The notes: generated by a model not told the origin, from the letters alone. A DNA stretch of 64,000 bases from Nosocomiicoccus ampullae (GCF_001696685.1 NZ_MBFG01000001.1:273532-337531); one strand, 5' to 3'; shown: positions 17,417-26,838, numbered from the stretch's first letter. Numbers and translations are program-made.

Positions 17417-18532
17417 ATGAACAAAGAAAGATTAGTAGAACTATTAAAAGAACTCGTAATGATCGATTCAGAATCTGGTGATGAAAGAGAGATAGCTAAT
17501 CGTTTATTTAAAGAGTTCGATGCGTTAGAATTAAAAGGTTTTGAAGATGATACACAGTCTGAAACAGGTTACGGTGCGGGGAACTTATTCTTTACGCTTG
17601 AAGGAAATAAAGAAATAGAACCGATTTGTTTTATGGTTCATATGGACACTGTTAAACCAGGTAACGGAGTTAAACCCGAAGTTCGCGACGGATATATGTA
17701 CTCTGATGGTACGACAATTCTCGGTTCGGATGATAAAGCAGGAGTCGCTGCAGTAATTGAAGCAATTCGATCAATTAAAGAAAATAATATCCCACATGGT
17801 GATATTGAAGTTATCGTAACAGTTGGAGAAGAAACTGGTCTTGTCGGAGCAAAAGCTTTTGATACTTCAGTTGTTAAAAGTAAAATCGGTTACGCAGTAG
17901 ACGGAACAGGTCAAGTGGGTACAATTGTAAACCGTGCACCTGCACAAAATAAAATTGAAGCACACATTCATGGTAAAAAAGCTCACGCGGGAATCGAACC
18001 AGAAGTCGGTGTATCTGCAATTAATATCGCAGCGCTAGCGATAAGTAATATGACACTTGGTCGCGTCGATGAAATGACGACATCAAACGTTGGTATTATT
18101 AAAGGTGGGGAAGCGACGAACATCGTATCAGACTATGCATATGTGTTACTTGAAGCAAGAAGTTTAGAAGAGGATCGTCTTGCAAAACAAACAGCACATA
18201 TTGAATCTGAATTTAAAAAAGCAGCGCATAAACTCGGTGGAGAAGTCGATGTTGACATTGACTTAATGTATCCAGCACTGCATTCAGAGGAAGAATCAGA
18301 AGCTGTAAAACTCGCAAGCGATGCTTCCGTAAAAATTGGTCGTGAACCCAATATTATTTCTTTAGGTGGAGGCAGTGACGGTAACATCTTTGCAGGCCAA
18401 GGAATCGACACAGTCATTTTAGGCTTAGGATATGAAGAGATTCATACGACATCAGAAAGAATGCCACTCGAAGAATTATATAAAATCACAGAACTTATTA
18501 TTAAAATGGTTGAGATACAAGCAACTAAATAA
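17417..18532 (+). CDS. M20 family zinc peptidase (PepT-like, YqjE type)
   Basis: A 371-residue cytosolic metallopeptidase of the peptidase T-like group. Metal-binding signatures include the MVHMDTV segment (His about 74), the LGSDDKAGVAA segment (Asp about 99), the EETGLVGA dyad (Glu about 136) and a late His in IHTTSERM. A lid/dimerisation domain is inserted at about 180-290. The substrate is probably small peptides, but tripeptidase specificity is inferred only from family resemblance. TAGGAG precedes the ATG and a strong terminator follows, so it is monocistronic. Confidence 0.85.
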   Translation: MNKERLVELLKELVMIDSESGDEREIANRLFKEFDALELKGFEDDTQSETGYGAGNLFFTLEGNKEIEPICFMVHMDTVKPGNGVKPEVRDGYMYSDGTTILGSDDKAGVAAVIEAIRSIKENNIPHGDIEVIVTVGEETGLVGAKAFDTSVVKSKIGYAVDGTGQVGTIVNRAPAQNKIEAHIHGKKAHAGIEPEVGVSAINIAALAISNMTLGRVDEMTTSNVGIIKGGEATNIVSDYAYVLLEARSLEEDRLAKQTAHIESEFKKAAHKLGGEVDVDIDLMYPALHSEEESEAVKLASDASVKIGREPNIISLGGGSDGNIFAGQGIDTVILGLGYEEIHTTSERMPLEELYKITELIIKMVEIQATK

Positions 18533-18533
18533 T

Positions 18534-18560
18534 AAAAGGCGACATATGTCGCCTTTTTTA
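18534..18560 (+). terminator. Terminator after the M20 peptidase gene
   Basis: Perfect 12-base palindromic arms (18534-18545 / 18546-18557) with GC-rich core GGCGAC, then T residues. It also lies at the end of the converging regulator gene. Confidence 0.85.
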
Positions 18561-19403
18561 ATCAATTATGGACTGCCATACTTGTACAATGACTGAATCG
18601 TCAATCGAGTGTGTAAGTCCTTTTATTAATTCTATTGAAAATGTTAAGTCTAGCTCAACGTGCTCTTTTACGAGCCATCTTCTAAATATATACTCGTAAA
18701 GTTTTTTTGTTTCGACGTCTAATTGACCGTCCGACTCAAAAATTTGATATAAACCACTAGGTGTATACGTCGTTGTAAAAGGTGTATTCATATCTGATGC
18801 TGTGCCGACGAATACTTGAATTTCTCCGTAACTATATCGTTCCATTACGAATAACCCTTTAATTGGTCCGTTATTATGCTTTAATATTTCGCTAATAATA
18901 CCGCTATTTAGTAAGTAGTTTAAGTATCGAGTTTTCTTTTTCTCATTATAACTATTCATATTGAAAAATTCTTCGACACCAATTAATCGATACCCATCAA
19001 GTGAACGTGTTTCAGAAAAAGGTTCACGTTTTGTCGTAGGGTTTATTTCAAATGAAATACGGTATTGTAGAGGCATTTCTTCGATAAATTTATCAGTATC
19101 ATACACGCTTATACCAAAGAATTTTTGATAATCATCTTTAAACTGCGCTAAATCTTTATGGTTATAGTATTTTATAATATCTGTTAAACGTCGATGACCA
19201 TCATAAACCTCTAAAGCAATTTCAGTTAATTGACGGCGTTTTTGATAGTCTGCTGGAGACATCCCAACGAGAGCAGTAAATAGCGTTAAAAAACTTTTCG
19301 ATTCAACATCCATTTCCATTAACACTTCATCGAAATCTATGTCTTCACGTAAATGATCTTCTATGAATACAATAAACTGTTCTATAAATTGAATAGAGTC
19401 CAT
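18558..19403 (-). CDS. AraC-type helix-turn-helix protein of unknown ligand
   Basis: A 281-residue protein. The first 100 residues resemble an AraC/XylS DNA-binding domain (IEDHLREDIDFDEVL...SFLTLFTALVGMSPADYQKRRQLTEIALEV, then a second HTH ending in FFGISVYD). The remaining 180 residues may be a GyrI-like/effector-binding domain; FVGTASDMNTPFTTTYTPSGLYQIFESDG is the kind of segment seen there. That domain call is tentative. It is divergent from rnz and its product probably regulates an unlinked or adjacent gene. The role is not known. Confidence 0.7.
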   Translation of the reverse strand: MDSIQFIEQFIVFIEDHLREDIDFDEVLMEMDVESKSFLTLFTALVGMSPADYQKRRQLTEIALEVYDGHRRLTDIIKYYNHKDLAQFKDDYQKFFGISVYDTDKFIEEMPLQYRISFEINPTTKREPFSETRSLDGYRLIGVEEFFNMNSYNEKKKTRYLNYLLNSGIISEILKHNNGPIKGLFVMERYSYGEIQVFVGTASDMNTPFTTTYTPSGLYQIFESDGQLDVETKKLYEYIFRRWLVKEHVELDLTFSIELIKGLTHSIDDSVIVQVWQSIID

Positions 19404-19500
19404 AATGTCACCTTACTTTCCTTTATATATTATTCCACGAAGGGGTCTAAAAGACAAGATGACTATGATATAATTAGATTACTTTTATATGGAGGTTACT

Positions 19501-20424
19501 ATGTATATTAATATATTAGGTTCTGCGGCAGGCTTACCTTCAAAAAAACGACATACTCAAGCGATAATTTTAGATATGGTTGATGAGCTCAACGAATATT
19601 TTTTAATTGATGTTGGAGAAGCATTTCAACATCGTTTACTAAATACGTCTATTAAACCATCTAAAATTAACCATATATTTATTACGCATTTACATGGTGA
19701 CCACATTTACGGTTTACCAGGTTTTTTATCGAGCCGTGCGCATCAAGGTGGAGAAGGTAAACCACTAAAAATTTACGGACCAAAAGGACTTTCTGAATGG
19801 TTAACAACGACGTTTCAAGTAAGTGAGACAATATTGAATTATCCAGTTGAAATAGTGGAAATTGAAGATGGATCTTTTATCTCGATTAAAGATGTTACTA
19901 TAGAGGTAAAAACACTTGATCATAATATAGAAAGTTTTTTATATGTATTTAAAGAAAATGATCAAAAAGGTGCGTTAAACGTTCTAAAGTTAAAAGAAAT
20001 TGGTATACGTCCTGGCCCAATTTATAGTGAAATAAAAGATAGTGATACGTTTGTACATGATGGTGTTATTTATGATACGAACGACTTTTTAGGGCCTGTA
20101 ATAAAAGGGAGAAAAGTATGTATTCATGGAGATACACGACCGCTTCAAAGTGAAGTATATTTCGATTTACTAAAAGACGCGGACTGCGTTGTTCATGAAG
20201 CGACATTTTTAGATCATGAATACGAAAAGGCGTATAGTTACTATCATTCTGAAATACATGACGTGTTAAGTATTCAAAAAGATTTACGTGTGAAACACTA
20301 TATATTCACACATATTAGTAATCGATATGAGGAGGAATTTATTTCGAACTTTATTAAAACGTTACCTTCAAATGTGTCGATTGCACACGATTATTTTAAA
20401 TATGAAATTGCTAGAAAAAAATAA
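19501..20424 (+). CDS. rnz: Ribonuclease Z (tRNase Z)
   Basis: A 307-residue metallo-beta-lactamase-fold endonuclease that cuts tRNA precursors lacking an encoded CCA directly 3' of the discriminator base. The signature THLHGDHIYGLPG (about 60-72), the exosite region (about 150-180), HGDTRP and the late HIS motif are all present. Full length for the long-motif bacterial enzyme. The ATG at 19501 with GGAGGT upstream replaces an ATG that overlaps the ribosome site. Cca at 53.7 kb would add CCA to its products. Confidence 0.95.
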   Translation: MYINILGSAAGLPSKKRHTQAIILDMVDELNEYFLIDVGEAFQHRLLNTSIKPSKINHIFITHLHGDHIYGLPGFLSSRAHQGGEGKPLKIYGPKGLSEWLTTTFQVSETILNYPVEIVEIEDGSFISIKDVTIEVKTLDHNIESFLYVFKENDQKGALNVLKLKEIGIRPGPIYSEIKDSDTFVHDGVIYDTNDFLGPVIKGRKVCIHGDTRPLQSEVYFDLLKDADCVVHEATFLDHEYEKAYSYYHSEIHDVLSIQKDLRVKHYIFTHISNRYEEEFISNFIKTLPSNVSIAHDYFKYEIARKK

Positions 20425-20458
20425 GTCAGCCATTTTTTTATGGCTGACTTATTTTTTT
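20415..20458. terminator. Bidirectional terminator between rnz and aldo/keto reductase
   Basis: Perfect 19-base stem (20415-20433 / 20440-20458) with a T6 loop, flanked by A7 and T7 runs. It overlaps the ends of both converging genes. Confidence 0.92.
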
Positions 20459-21421
20459 ACGTAATTTCTTCAAAACATTCTTTTTATCGTTATCTTCTTG
20501 ATGTGTTACTGTTTTTGGATCTCTATGTTCTTTGTAATGTTTCTTCTCAACTTTAGAACAAATGTCTTCAATTACTTCGTCTCGTATAGTTTTTGCTGTT
20601 TCATAATGGCGTAAGTTTTTCTTGAGCTGAGAAACAGTACTTACACCTTGTACGATTACGACATTTTTATTCATTAAATATTTATAAGCGATAGCTTCAA
20701 GAGGGTAGCCATATTCTTTGATCATTAATATAATTTCTCTTAATTCATCCTGTGAATATCCCATATAACCATGTTTAAACTTTGTTTTAAGTGCTACATC
20801 ATAATTTTCAGTGAGGAGTCCTTGCATTAACGGACCTCTGGCTAAAAATACATAGTCGTCAGATAGATATTCTTCACTTCGATTATCGATAATGTTTAGT
20901 GGTGCCATCAGTACTGATATATCACTATTTTCAGTGTAGTAGTCAATGACATTTTTACGCGTAGTTGAGATACCGTAACTTTTAATGTCGCCTTTTCTTT
21001 TTAATGATTCAAACTCACGGATTGTTTCATCCATATTATCGTGAACAGTTCCACCGTGTAACATTAATAAGTCAATCACATCGCGTGATAAACGAAGTTT
21101 TGACTGACTAACAGCATGTTTAATATATTCTGCACTTGGATTCCATTTAATTTTTTCACGAAGTGCTGCATCAAATTCATTACCTACTTTTGTTCCGATA
21201 TTATAATCAAAAAACTGTCCGTAATCGAATAAAATTGAACCAATAACAGCTTCATTTTTCCCATATTGATATAAGTCCGCAGTATCGAAGTAGTTAATAC
21301 CGGACTCAAATGCTAATCTAATAATCTCACTTAACTCTTCACGGTCATCTAGTGGTAAATTCATCGTACCTAGTGCAAATTGTGAAATGGATTGCTTATC
21401 TTTAGTAACAAAATGTTTCAA
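20438..21421 (-). CDS. Aldo/keto reductase
   Basis: A 327-residue NADPH-dependent oxidoreductase with a TIM-barrel fold. Catalytic residues recognisable: Asp and Tyr in YFDTADLYQYGKNE (about 45-58), Lys in GTKVGNEF (about 78) and His in LMLHGG (about 120). The C-terminal cofactor-binding VVIVQGVSTVSQLKKNL segment is typical of YdhF/IolS-like members. A long Lys-rich tail (about 295-327, ending KKLRKKISQP) extends beyond the barrel and runs into the terminator. The physiological substrate is unknown. Confidence 0.88.
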   Translation of the reverse strand: MKHFVTKDKQSISQFALGTMNLPLDDREELSEIIRLAFESGINYFDTADLYQYGKNEAVIGSILFDYGQFFDYNIGTKVGNEFDAALREKIKWNPSAEYIKHAVSQSKLRLSRDVIDLLMLHGGTVHDNMDETIREFESLKRKGDIKSYGISTTRKNVIDYYTENSDISVLMAPLNIIDNRSEEYLSDDYVFLARGPLMQGLLTENYDVALKTKFKHGYMGYSQDELREIILMIKEYGYPLEAIAYKYLMNKNVVIVQGVSTVSQLKKNLRHYETAKTIRDEVIEDICSKVEKKHYKEHRDPKTVTHQEDNDKKNVLKKLRKKISQP

Positions 21422-21503
21422 AATGTCACTCCTAACGTTTACAATATTATATATATATAAGTATAACTCAATTTAACTACTGAATATAGTGAGGTAATAC
21501 AAG

Positions 21504-22055
21504 ATGAATCAAAATGATGATCAATTAGTTGAAAAGAAACTATCGCATAAAGATATTTATAAAGGAAAAATTATTGATGTTACTGTGTACGATGTTGAAT
21601 TACCAAACGGAGAAACGAGTAGTAGAGAAGTTGTGTATCATCAAGGTGCAGTAGGAATTATCGCTGTGCACGATGAATATATGTATTTTGTAAAACAGTA
21701 TAGAATTGCGGCAGAAGAAGTTTTATTAGAGATTCCTGCTGGTAAGATAGAACCGAAAGATACACCTGAACAAACAGCTATAAAAGAGTTAAAAGAAGAA
21801 ACGGGTCTAGTCGCTAAAGAGGTTCAATATTTACAAGAGTTTTATGTATCTCCAGGATTTTCTAATGAAATCATCTATTTATTTGAAGCAGATCAATTAG
21901 AGCTTGAAGAACAAAAATTAGATGAAGATGAATTTTTAGAAATTGAAAAAATTAAAATAACTGATCTAGAACACTTAATGAAAGAAAACGTGTTTAGAGA
22001 TGCGAAAACGTTAATCGCAGTTCAACACGTTTTATATTCAAACAATTATAAATAA
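21504..22055 (+). CDS. nudF: Nudix hydrolase, ADP-ribose pyrophosphatase
   Basis: A 183-residue enzyme expected to hydrolyse ADP-ribose to AMP and ribose 5-phosphate. The Nudix box spans about residues 75-97 (GKIEPKDT...AIKELKEETGL); Lys stands where Arg is usual in REL, a tolerated change in this group. The preceding EIPAGKI and following SPGFSNEIIYLF segments are typical of ADPRase. GAGGT lies upstream of the ATG. It sits just before fur, as in staphylococci. Confidence 0.9.
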   Translation: MNQNDDQLVEKKLSHKDIYKGKIIDVTVYDVELPNGETSSREVVYHQGAVGIIAVHDEYMYFVKQYRIAAEEVLLEIPAGKIEPKDTPEQTAIKELKEETGLVAKEVQYLQEFYVSPGFSNEIIYLFEADQLELEEQKLDEDEFLEIEKIKITDLEHLMKENVFRDAKTLIAVQHVLYSNNYK

Positions 22056-22074
22056 GAACATAAAACAGTCGTTT

Positions 22075-22096
22075 TTATTTAAACTATTTTAAATAA
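22075..22096. repeat. AT-rich inverted repeat at the fur promoter
   Basis: Arms TTATTTAAA (22075-22083) and TTTAAATAA (22088-22096) are perfect complements around a 4-base spacer. The right arm covers the -35 position for the TATAAT at 22110-22115. Operator or weak terminator of nudF; it does not match the classical Fur box. Confidence 0.5.
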
Positions 22097-22109
22097 GCAC
22101 CATTTCTAG

Positions 22110-22115
22110 TATAAT
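22110..22115 (+). promoter_or_regulatory. -10 element of the fur promoter
   Basis: TATAAT 26 bases before the GTG start of fur; the -35 position reads TTTTAA and is weak. Confidence 0.45.
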
Positions 22116-22141
22116 TAACTATGAAAATCGGAGTGGTGCAA

Positions 22142-22600
22142 GTGGAAACTAAATTGAAAACAGTTAAAGAACAGTTACAACAATCAGGTTATAAACTGAC
22201 ACCTCAAAGGGAAGTCACGTTACGCGTATTACTTGAAAATAACAGTAAACATTTAAGTGCAGAAGATGTGTTTCAACGCGTTAAAGAAAAGTATCCTGAA
22301 ATTGGTCTTGCAACTGTATATCGTACATTAGAATTACTATGTGATCTAAAAATTATTGTTAAAGCAAATTTCGGCGACGGTGTCTCAAGGTATGATTTTA
22401 AAGAGCCTGGTGCAAAGCACTTTAATCATCATTTAATTTGCGTAAAGTGTGGAAAGATTATTGAAGTTGAAGATGATCTTTTATATGACGTTGAACAAAT
22501 CGTCGAACACGAGTTTAATTTTAAAGTACTGAATCATCGTTTGACATTTCACGGTGTATGTCACGAATGCCAAATGAAGGAAGACATTAATGAAAAATAA
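22142..22600 (+). CDS. fur: Ferric uptake regulator Fur
   Basis: A 152-residue metalloregulator that represses iron-uptake genes when Fe(II) is bound. The winged helix contains YKLTPQRE and PEIGLATVYRTLELL. The GDGVSRYDF segment, the HFNHHLIC metal-site region, CVKCG and CHEC structural zinc motifs follow closely the Bacillus Fur pattern rather than PerR or Zur. The GTG at 22142 is chosen because GGAGTGG lies 5 bases upstream and the ATG at 22121 precedes the likely transcription start. It overlaps xerD by 11 bases. Confidence 0.9.
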   Translation: METKLKTVKEQLQQSGYKLTPQREVTLRVLLENNSKHLSAEDVFQRVKEKYPEIGLATVYRTLELLCDLKIIVKANFGDGVSRYDFKEPGAKHFNHHLICVKCGKIIEVEDDLLYDVEQIVEHEFNFKVLNHRLTFHGVCHECQMKEDINEK

Positions 22601-23480
22601 CGAAAGAGATATAGAAGATTATCTGTCGTTTTTAAGAATAGAACGCGGTCTTTCTAACAGTACTTTAGACTCTTACGCACAAGACCTTAATTTATATCGC
22701 GATTTTTTAGATAAATTAGACCTTACTTTTAGTACAGTTTCTTCTACTGATATCATTAACTTTTTAAAAGAAGAAAAAGAAAAAGGCAAACGCTCGAAAA
22801 CACTTGCACGACTCCAGTCAACGTTAAGAAATTTCCATCAATATTTAATTAATGACGGGAAAACAGATAAAAATCCTGCTGCACTTTTGAGTAGTATAAA
22901 AATCGAACAATCACTTCCTGACAGTTTAACGATTGAAGAGATGGAACAGCTACTAGATACACCGGAACCTACGACATCAGGCATTAGAGATAAAGTTATG
23001 ATGGAACTACTCTATGCAACAGGTATCCGTGTTTCAGAACTCATTTCAATGAATACGATCAATGTAAATAGTGAAATGGGTTTTATTACTGTTGTCGGTA
23101 AAGGCCAAAAGGAACGTATTATCCCAATTACGGATTACGTCGCAGAGTTATTACAAGAATATATAGTCGATATACGAATCAATCTACTAAAAGATAAAGA
23201 TACGGATGCATTATTTTTAACAAATCGTGGTAATAGTTTTACAAGGCAAGGCGTATGGAAGATGATTAAAAAGTATAATTTACTGAGTGGTATTTCAAAA
23301 AATGTCACACCACATACATTCAGACATACTTTTGCAACACATTTAATTGAAAATGGTGCAGACTTAAGAATTGTTCAAGAACTACTTGGTCATACAGACA
23401 TTTCAACAACACAAGTATATACACATCTTTCTAAAAAATCAGTGAAAGAAATGTATGACAAATTTCATCCGCGAAAATAA
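22590..23480 (+). CDS. xerD: Tyrosine recombinase XerD
   Basis: A 296-residue chromosome-dimer resolvase that acts with XerC at dif. The N-terminal SAM-like core-binding domain spans about 1-100 and the catalytic domain about 105-296. Catalytic residues: Arg in GIRVSELI, Lys in [19 protein letters not shown] (His, Arg), [15 protein letters not shown] (His and the nucleophile Tyr). Length and locus (fur-xerD-deoB, like Bacillus ripX-drm) support XerD over XerC. Confidence 0.94.
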   Translation: MKNNERDIEDYLSFLRIERGLSNSTLDSYAQDLNLYRDFLDKLDLTFSTVSSTDIINFLKEEKEKGKRSKTLARLQSTLRNFHQYLINDGKTDKNPAALLSSIKIEQSLPDSLTIEEMEQLLDTPEPTTSGIRDKVMMELLYATGIRVSELISMNTINVNSEMGFITVVGKGQKERIIPITDYVAELLQEYIVDIRINLLKDKDTDALFLTNRGNSFTRQGVWKMIKKYNLLSGISKNVTPHTFRHTFATHLIENGADLRIVQELLGHTDISTTQVYTHLSKKSVKEMYDKFHPRK

Positions 23481-23496
23481 AGGAAGAAGGTTAATT

Positions 23497-24669
23497 ATGT
23501 TTAAAAGAATTCATTTAATCGTATTAGACTCTGTTGGAATAGGAGAAGCTAAAGATGCTGAAAACTTTGGTGATAAAGGAGCACACACTTTAAAACACAC
23601 GTTAGAGTCTAAAGCAGTAGATCTTTCAAACCTTGAATCACTTGGTCTAGGATGTATAGAAGAATTACCTGGATTAAATTGTCCTGAACAACCGAATGCA
23701 TTTTTTGCGAAGATGAGTGAAGTATCACGTGGAAAAGATACGATGACTGGTCATTGGGAAATTGCAGGTTTAAACATTAAAACACCATTTAAAACATATC
23801 CAGACGGATTTCCTGACGCACTTATCAAAAAAATAGAAGAAAAAACGAATCGTAAAGTCGTATGTAATTTACCATATTCAGGAACTGAAGTGATCGATGA
23901 TTACGGTGAAGACCATATGAAGACGGGTGATTTAATCGTCTATACTTCAGCAGACCCTGTACTTCAAATTGCTGCACATGAAGAGGTCATTCCTGTCGAT
24001 GAATTATATGAGATTTGTGAAACGGTCCGTGAACTGACATTAGACGATGAGTTTTTAGTTGGTCGCGTAATTGCAAGACCATTCATTGGAGTAGGTAAAG
24101 GTAAATTTACAAGAACTGAAAATCGTCACGATTATGCACTCAGTCCGTTTGAACCGACTGTATTAGATGCGTTAAAAGATAACGATTATACAGTATATGC
24201 CGTCGGTAAAATAAATGATATTTTCAACGGTCAAGGTATTACCGATATGGTTCGTACGAAAAATAATATGGATGGTGTCGATAAATTACTCAATGTTATG
24301 GATAAAGATTTTGAGGGACTATCATTTACTAACTTAGTAGATTTTGATGCAGTTTATGGTCACCGAAGAGATAGTGAAGGATATGCGGATGCATTAAAAG
24401 AATTCGATGACCGTTTACCAGAGATTTTTAGTAAATTAAAAGAAGATGATTTACTGATTATCACTGCAGACCACGGTAATGATCCAACATTTACAGGTAC
24501 AGACCACACACGAGAGTATGTTCCATTAATTGTAACTTCAAAAAAGCAGTTTGATTACAAAAAAATAAATGACCGTAAAACTTTTAGTGATGTAGCTGCT
24601 ACTATTGCAGACAATTTTAATGTACAATTTAGTACACATGGTAATAGCTTTTTAGGAGAAATAAAATAG
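23497..24669 (+). CDS. deoB: Phosphopentomutase DeoB
   Basis: A 390-residue alkaline-phosphatase-superfamily enzyme interconverting ribose/deoxyribose 1- and 5-phosphates in nucleoside salvage. Metal and phosphothreonine regions: [14 protein letters not shown] (about 6-19), [10 protein letters not shown] (phosphorylated Thr about 85) and [20 protein letters not shown] near the C terminus. The ATG at 23497 with AGGAAGAAGG upstream is preferred to an ATG inside xerD. A tiny ORF follows immediately. Confidence 0.95.
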   Translation: MFKRIHLIVLDSVGIGEAKDAENFGDKGAHTLKHTLESKAVDLSNLESLGLGCIEELPGLNCPEQPNAFFAKMSEVSRGKDTMTGHWEIAGLNIKTPFKTYPDGFPDALIKKIEEKTNRKVVCNLPYSGTEVIDDYGEDHMKTGDLIVYTSADPVLQIAAHEEVIPVDELYEICETVRELTLDDEFLVGRVIARPFIGVGKGKFTRTENRHDYALSPFEPTVLDALKDNDYTVYAVGKINDIFNGQGITDMVRTKNNMDGVDKLLNVMDKDFEGLSFTNLVDFDAVYGHRRDSEGYADALKEFDDRLPEIFSKLKEDDLLIITADHGNDPTFTGTDHTREYVPLIVTSKKQFDYKKINDRKTFSDVAATIADNFNVQFSTHGNSFLGEIK

Positions 24670-24756
24670 ATGGATAAGGCAAAAGTATTTGTATTTCTAT
24701 TTATATTGATCGTCTCGTTAATTTGGGGTTTCATTTACTGGATATACGTCGTCTAA
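24670..24756 (+). CDS. 28-residue hydrophobic peptide after deoB
   Basis: An ORF of 28 codons starting on the base after the deoB stop: MDKAKV, then one continuous hydrophobic helix (about residues 6-28) rich in Phe, Ile and Trp. GGAG lies 11 bases upstream inside deoB. A terminator begins at its stop codon, so the deoB transcript encloses it. Not recognised. It resembles single-pass small membrane proteins, but chance coding cannot be excluded at this size. Confidence 0.5.
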   Translation: MDKAKVFVFLFILIVSLIWGFIYWIYVV

Positions 24757-24785
24757 GACTAAACGTCACGTTTAGTCTTTTTTAA
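24755..24785 (+). terminator. Terminator after deoB and the small ORF
   Basis: Perfect 11-base stem (24755-24765 / 24769-24779) with a TCA loop and a T6 tail. Confidence 0.9.
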
Positions 24786-24806
24786 TTAAAGATAGGTTGT
24801 GAACTT

Positions 24807-25514
24807 ATGAAAAATTATGAAGTAGAGTTAGACGTCTTTCACGGACCACTCGATTTATTACTTCATCTTATTAAAGAGTTAGAAATTGATATTTATGATA
24901 TACCGATGGCAGTTTTAACGGAACAATATATGAATTATATTAAGCAGATGACAGAGCTTGAAATTAACGTTGCGAGTGAATATTTAGTTATGGCGAGCGA
25001 GCTTTTAAGAATTAAAAGTAAGATGCTTTTACCTGAACCGCCACTTGAAGAATATACAGAAGATCCGCGTGAAGAGTTAATTTCACAATTGCTAGAGTAT
25101 CAGAACTATAAAATGTATGCTGAGGAGTTAAAGCAACTAAAAGAAGCAGCTGAACAATTTTTAGTGAAAGCACCTCATGAATTTGAAGAAGTCGAAGTGA
25201 GTGATACATTTTCTATTTCCCTAGAAGAACTCATTACAGCTTATAACAAAGTAAGACAAAGAGTTGACGTTCAAAATACACACAGTTTTATTACAACAGA
25301 ATCGTATACACATGAGGAAGCGACACTCTTTTTAAAAAAACGGTTTGAAAATCAGAATGAATTAACGTTAGAAGAAATGTTTTCGTCTGGCGTAAAACGA
25401 TATCAAGTCGTTCAAATATTCCTAACGCTGTTAGAAGGTATTAGCCAAAGCACATTTAAGTTCGAAAAAAATAACGATGAATATACATTTATAAAATTAA
25501 AGGACGTAGCATAA
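24807..25514 (+). CDS. scpA: Segregation and condensation protein ScpA (kleisin)
   Basis: A 235-residue kleisin that bridges SMC heads in the condensin complex. N-terminal [24 protein letters not shown] (about 10-33) is the family signature; the C-terminal winged helix (about 170-235) contacts the SMC head. The central acidic linker is typical. AGGTTGTGA precedes the ATG. The stop shares bases with the scpB start (TAATG). Confidence 0.96.
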   Translation: MKNYEVELDVFHGPLDLLLHLIKELEIDIYDIPMAVLTEQYMNYIKQMTELEINVASEYLVMASELLRIKSKMLLPEPPLEEYTEDPREELISQLLEYQNYKMYAEELKQLKEAAEQFLVKAPHEFEEVEVSDTFSISLEELITAYNKVRQRVDVQNTHSFITTESYTHEEATLFLKKRFENQNELTLEEMFSSGVKRYQVVQIFLTLLEGISQSTFKFEKNNDEYTFIKLKDVA

Positions 25515-26065
25515 TGAGTGTAGAAAAAATTGATATCGTAGAAGCGATGCTTTATATCGCAGGAGACATTGGTGTGAAAGAGTCATCATTAATTAAAAAT
25601 ATCCCAATTACAAAAGATGAGTTAGAACAATCTGTAGAGTTATACAACAAACATAAAAAACACTTAAATATTCTCGTTCATGAAGACATTTATTATTTAA
25701 AAACGACTCCGATTGTTGAAGAATACATTCTAAAGTTATTAAAGGAACGTCCAAGTAATAAATTGTCAAACCAAGCTTTGGAAGTATTGTCTATCATTGC
25801 GTATAATCAACCAGTAGCAAGAGGTATGATTGAAGAGTTACGAGGTGTATCTCCAGACGGTCCAATTCAGACACTTTTAAATAAGAATTTGATTCAACGT
25901 GTATTCATTGAAAATGACCGCCGAACATTTTATAAGACGACACAGACATTTTTAGAGATTTTCGGTCTCGAGACAATTACAGATTTACCAAGTGCCGATG
26001 AAATTGAAGAAGATGAACATATCGAACTATTCTTTAATCAGTTAAAAGGAGAAAATGATGAGTAA
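25514..26065 (+). CDS. scpB: Segregation and condensation protein ScpB
   Basis: A 183-residue protein of two winged-helix domains that dimerises and binds the ScpA linker. The NQALEVLSIIAYNQPVARGMIEELRGV segment (about 88-114) is diagnostic. Translationally coupled to scpA and overlapping rluB by about 8 bases. Confidence 0.96.
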   Translation: MSVEKIDIVEAMLYIAGDIGVKESSLIKNIPITKDELEQSVELYNKHKKHLNILVHEDIYYLKTTPIVEEYILKLLKERPSNKLSNQALEVLSIIAYNQPVARGMIEELRGVSPDGPIQTLLNKNLIQRVFIENDRRTFYKTTQTFLEIFGLETITDLPSADEIEEDEHIELFFNQLKGENDE

Positions 26066-26789
26066 AGTTAGATTAAACAAAAAAATTGCAGATGCAGGTA
26101 TAACGTCCCGTCGTAAAGCAGAACAATTAATATTAGATGGTCAAGTAAAAGTAAACGATAAAGTATGTAAAGAACTTGCAACGTTCGTTACTGATAAAGA
26201 CAAAGTAGAAGTTAATGGTATTCCAATTGAAAATGAAACGCCCATTTATATTCTTTACCATAAACCGACAGGAGAGGTGTCTACAGTAAGTGACGATAAA
26301 GATCGTCGTACGGTTGTAGACAAGTTCGACCACTTAAATACACGCATATATCCAGTTGGTCGTCTAGATTACGATACTTCGGGAATTTTATTACTCACAA
26401 ACGATGGAGAATTTACAAATTATATGACCCATCCACGTTATGAGGTAGAAAAAACATACCGTGCAAAAATAAATAAAAGTTTAACAAATAGAGAACTTAA
26501 AGAGTTAGAAAACGGAGTTATGCTGGAAGACGGAAAAACTTCTAAAGCAATCGTTGAAGTGATTCGAGATAAAAAAGATATGGATATGATTGTACAATTA
26601 ACGATTACTGAAGGTAGAAACCATCAAGTCCGTCGTATGTTTAAATATTTTGATGCAGAAGTAATTAAACTTAAGCGTATCGGCTACGATTTCTTAACAA
26701 TTGAAGGAGTTCCGACTGGTGAATATCGTTTCTTAACACCACATGAAGCTAAACAATTAGTCGGACATGCAAAAGCAGTTTCGAAGTAG
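26058..26789 (+). CDS. rluB: Ribosomal large subunit pseudouridine synthase RluB
   Basis: A 243-residue RsuA-family synthase; members of this group modify U2605-equivalent positions of 23S rRNA. N-terminal S4 domain (about 3-60), catalytic Asp in GRLDYDTSGILLLTNDG (about 103), and the NHQVRRMF motif near residue 195. Two adjacent ATGs (26055, 26058) are possible; AGGAG at 26047-26051 gives better spacing to 26058. It follows scpB as in Bacillus. Confidence 0.9.
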   Translation: MSKVRLNKKIADAGITSRRKAEQLILDGQVKVNDKVCKELATFVTDKDKVEVNGIPIENETPIYILYHKPTGEVSTVSDDKDRRTVVDKFDHLNTRIYPVGRLDYDTSGILLLTNDGEFTNYMTHPRYEVEKTYRAKINKSLTNRELKELENGVMLEDGKTSKAIVEVIRDKKDMDMIVQLTITEGRNHQVRRMFKYFDAEVIKLKRIGYDFLTIEGVPTGEYRFLTPHEAKQLVGHAKAVSK

Positions 26790-26795
26790 TTTAAT

Positions 26796-26838
26796 TGTCA
26801 AAGTTCTGTCAAAAACAAGATACTATAACTGCTATAAT
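26796..26838 (+). promoter_or_regulatory. Promoter region of the res operon with tandem TGTCAAA repeats
   Basis: TGTCAAA occurs at 26796-26802 and again at 26807-26813, exactly one helical turn (11 bases) apart. They precede a TATAAT at 26833-26838 that has no good -35 box. This layout fits activation by an OmpR/PhoB-type response regulator such as ResD, encoded 4 kb downstream. The link is inferred. Confidence 0.45.

Noticed and set aside
22121..22123. ATG at 22121 as the fur start
   Set aside because: It lies at or before the expected transcription start and has no ribosome site; GTG at 22142 follows GGAGTGG.
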